A stretch of DNA of 64,000 bases from a bacterium BMS3Bbin14 (GTDB lineage: Bacteria > Desulfobacterota > Desulfobulbia > Desulfobulbales > Desulfobulbaceae), in assembly GCA_002897615.1 (NCBI GenBank), contig BDTX01000011.1, positions 248,001 to 312,000 on the forward strand, read 5' to 3'. The translations under genes and the position numbers were made by a program. The notes under the pieces were generated by a model. It saw only the letters and a list, made by a program, of their open reading frames with translations. It made no database searches and had not been told where the DNA came from. Positions 62,092-64,000 of this stretch are shown one piece after another; position 1 is the first letter of the stretch, and every line of letters begins with the position of its first letter.

Positions 62092-62924
62092 GGTTTGGCC
62101 TCCTCGACGATCAGCGTATCAATTACCTGTTCGCGTAATTTTTTCTCAACATACTCCTTGAGAGTGGTCCGGGACGCCTGGCAGCTCGCACAGGCCCCGC
62201 GCAGGGAGACCGTGACGAAATCCCCGTCCACGTCGACCAGTTCAATATTGCCGCCGTCCTTTTGCAGGGTCGGCTGAATTTCCCGCGCCAGGACCTCTTC
62301 GATTTTTTTGATTTTCTGCAGCGTGGTCATCCGCCGCACTTTTTCTTCCTTCCTGGGCTCGACCGGCAACCCGTTGACCGTTGCCTGCAGGATTTCCCGC
62401 AGGCGGTCTTCACATTTGCCGCAGCCGCCGCCGGCCTTGGTAAAGTTGGTGATCTCTTCCACCGAGCGCAGGTTGGATTCTTTGATGGCCTGGATGATTT
62501 CCAGGTCGGTCACCCCGAAACATTCGCAGACGATTTCACCCTGGGCCATGGGCAGGATAATGCCGCGATAGCTGGCAATGGCCGCTTCCAGTGCCTCGCG
62601 TCCCATGACCGAGCAGTGCATTTTTTCCTTGGGCAGGCCGCCGAGGGAATTGGCGATGTCCTGGTTGGTGATCTTGGCCGCCTCTTCCACGGACATGCCC
62701 TTGACCATTTCGGTCAGGGCCGATGACGAGGCAATGGCCGAAGCGCAGCCAAAGGTTTTGAAGCGGGCATCGGTGATGATGCCGTTTTCCACCTTGATGC
62801 TCAGCTTCAGGGCATCGCCGCAGGACAGCGAGCCGACCTCGCCGAGGCCGCTTGGATTCTCTATCTCCCCGACGTTGCGGGGATGCAGGAAATGATCTTT
62901 TACTTTATCTGTGTAGTCCCACAT
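62088..62924 (-). CDS. nifU: Fe-S cluster scaffold protein NifU (three domains)
   Basis: Scaffold on which NifS-derived sulfur and iron form clusters. It has 278 residues with the full NifU layout: an N-terminal IscU-like domain with C35, C60 and C104; a central Bfd-type [2Fe-2S] domain with C133, C135, C168 and C171; and a C-terminal Nfu-like domain with CASC (245-248). Full-length NifU is used in non-diazotrophs too, so nitrogen fixation is not implied. It is the first gene of the nifU-nifS-thyX operon. No IscR gene or site was seen. Confidence 0.95.
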   Translation of the reverse strand: MWDYTDKVKDHFLHPRNVGEIENPSGLGEVGSLSCGDALKLSIKVENGIITDARFKTFGCASAIASSSALTEMVKGMSVEEAAKITNQDIANSLGGLPKEKMHCSVMGREALEAAIASYRGIILPMAQGEIVCECFGVTDLEIIQAIKESNLRSVEEITNFTKAGGGCGKCEDRLREILQATVNGLPVEPRKEEKVRRMTTLQKIKKIEEVLAREIQPTLQKDGGNIELVDVDGDFVTVSLRGACASCQASRTTLKEYVEKKLREQVIDTLIVEEAKP

Positions 62925-62977
62925 GGTTAACCTGATTTGAAAGTTTTTGAGTTAGTGTCCGGGCGAACACGAGTTAT

Positions 62978-63060
62978 GGTTCACGTAAAAAAATAAGTTC
63001 GCAGAATCGGTGCCCGAATCCGGGCGGCGAAAATGTGAACTTATTTTTTTACGCGAACAC
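62978..63060. repeat. Large inverted repeat upstream of nifU
   Basis: Two arms of about 25 bases (GGTTCACGTAAAAAAATAAG... and ...CTTATTTTTTTACGCGAACAC) face each other across 35 bases that hold a smaller hairpin (GCCCG/CGGGC). The T-run is inside the stem, so it is not a classical terminator. It could be a third kind of small mobile element or a regulatory structure for nifU; no second copy exists in the window. Confidence 0.6.
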
Positions 63061-63142
63061 CCTGAGGGGAATATTATATCATGGATATTTTTTTAGTCAC
63101 TAGACAAGCGAAAAACTGCCGCAACCTCGGCCTGTAACTATT

Positions 63143-64000
63143 CTAAGCAAGCAGGCCGATTTCGGCAAGCATGGATTTCGCCGTTTTTATCAGCAGCGGT
63201 GTTTCCTCTTGATTCCTGGCCTCTACGTAGAAGCGGACCTTGGGCTCGGTGCCGGAAGGACGGATCATGATCCAGCTGTTGTCTGCGAAGATCATCTTGC
63301 GGCCGTCAATGGTTATGACCTCTTTGATCCGCTTGTTCTCCCTGCCGATGCTTACCTCCGTGCCCCGGTCATATTTTTCCAGGCGGGCCAGGGCGGCCAG
63401 CAGCTCCGCGCCATGCATGGAGACCGCGACCGCGTCGCGGGCCGGGTAGTAGGCGCCGTAGGTCTTTTCAATCTCTTCGAGGTATTCGCCCAGGTTTTTT
63501 TTCAGGGTCAGAACCATATCCATGGCCAGCAGCAGGCCGATATAGGCGTCCTTTTCCGGGGTATGGCCGATAACGGTGATCCCGTCCGACTCTTCGAAGC
63601 AGACCAGTGCCCTGCCGATGACCGGCTTGAATTCCTTGAAGCCGACTTTGGGCTCAAAGACCTCCTCGTTGAGGGCCTCGGCAATGGTGTTGGCCAGGTT
63701 GCTGGTGGCCACGGTCTTGGCCACCATGCCCTTTTTGCCTTTGACCTCATGGAGGAAGTGATAGGCCATGGCGCCGAACTGGTTCATGGCGATTTCCCGG
63801 TGACCGTCGGTGAAACGGATGCGGTCGCCGTCAGGGTCGATAATGGCCCCGATCCTGAACGGCTGCTGCCGCCGGTTCAAGGCGGCGATCGCCGGTTGAA
63901 TATTCGCGGACGAGGGCTCCGGCGCAATGCCGCCGAAGCTTACATCTTTTTCCCCCCGCAGGTGCAGCAAGCGGTCTGTTGCCGGATTCTTGAACAGGTT
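63143..64000 (-). CDS. Phosphohexomutase (phosphoglucomutase/phosphomannomutase family), C-terminal part
   Basis: Interconverts hexose-6- and hexose-1-phosphates. The frame is open to the window edge, so the N-terminus with the catalytic serine is missing and about 285 residues are visible. The metal-binding loop DPDGDRIRFTDG, the sugar-binding loop CFEESDGITVIGH and the C-terminal phosphate-binding loop MIRPSGTEPKVRFYVEAR are present. Together with glycogen phosphorylase it could route glucose-1-phosphate into glycolysis or sugar-nucleotide synthesis. The exact substrate cannot be fixed from this part. Confidence 0.88.
   Translation of the reverse strand, partial: NLFKNPATDRLLHLRGEKDVSFGGIAPEPSSANIQPAIAALNRRQQPFRIGAIIDPDGDRIRFTDGHREIAMNQFGAMAYHFLHEVKGKKGMVAKTVATSNLANTIAEALNEEVFEPKVGFKEFKPVIGRALVCFEESDGITVIGHTPEKDAYIGLLLAMDMVLTLKKNLGEYLEEIEKTYGAYYPARDAVAVSMHGAELLAALARLEKYDRGTEVSIGRENKRIKEVITIDGRKMIFADNSWIMIRPSGTEPKVRFYVEARNQEETPLLIKTAKSMLAEIGLLA

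Noticed and set aside
62088-62924. NifU and NifS together with nifJ as evidence for nitrogen fixation
   Set aside because: All three are common in non-diazotrophic anaerobes, and no nitrogenase structural or cofactor genes are present.

Overview
The window looks like a GC-rich Gram-negative anaerobe, most plausibly a sulfate-reducer-type member of the Desulfobacterota (Desulfobulbales-like). This is inferred from gene content only. The Gram-negative envelope is shown by Pal, an OmpH/Skp-like chaperone, LolA, a heptose kinase and a heptosyltransferase. The anaerobic lifestyle is suggested by a single-chain pyruvate:ferredoxin oxidoreductase, a formate-THF ligase, a 4Fe-4S ferredoxin, NifU/NifS Fe-S assembly, two radical SAM enzymes and futalosine-pathway menaquinone genes. 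No tRNA, rRNA, CRISPR array or prophage was seen. Both edges cut a gene (tyrS on the left, a phosphohexomutase on the right).

Layout. 1-4.5 kb: end of tyrS, a Fur-family regulator with its own Fur box, two transposase remnants (IS66-like, IS3-like), a small secreted protein and an exported STN-HEAT repeat protein. 4.5-9 kb: a radical SAM gene with a small partner, and glycogen phosphorylase. 9-15 kb: pal, an ompH-like gene, then a forward run of an Fe-S/DUF3786 protein, heptose kinase, yicC, remA, gmk and rlmB. 15-24 kb: an S1-domain protein, lolA with a B12-binding radical SAM enzyme of the RiPP-maturation type, mucR-murI, fmdB and queA. 23-26 kb: mqnB-mqnD, a mobB-mobA fusion and a TlpA-like thioredoxin. 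27-32 kb: a small exported protein, a methyltransferase and a heme/cytochrome run (siroheme dehydrogenase, ccsA, hemA). 32-44 kb: nifJ, a CBS-ACT protein, a pabB-pabC fusion, a prenyltransferase-fold protein with a 55-residue neighbour, a dGTPase-like gene and a ClC channel. 44-54 kb: ferredoxin, a small membrane protein, alr, argS, a GNAT acetyltransferase, secA and two glycosyltransferases. 54-64 kb: a PilB-type ATPase carrying a cyclic-nucleotide-binding domain and coupled to a glycosyltransferase, fhs, nifU-nifS-thyX, and the phosphohexomutase.

The most striking signal is a dense family of short non-autonomous mobile elements. One family (ends CCTGAATCCGTGA / TCACGGATTCAGG) has twelve essentially complete copies plus four fragments in 64 kb. 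Six copies are flanked by perfect 5-bp target duplications. Copies fall into three length classes with shared deletion junctions. Several sit exactly at stop codons or supply sequence just upstream of start codons, and two copies bracket one small membrane-protein gene almost to the base. A second family of two 152-bp elements has GTAA...TTAC ends and perfect 8-bp target duplications, the signature of IS66-type transposition, and an IS66 transposase remnant lies in the same window. Two more GTAAGCC-ended hairpins and a 48-bp repeat complete the repeat landscape.
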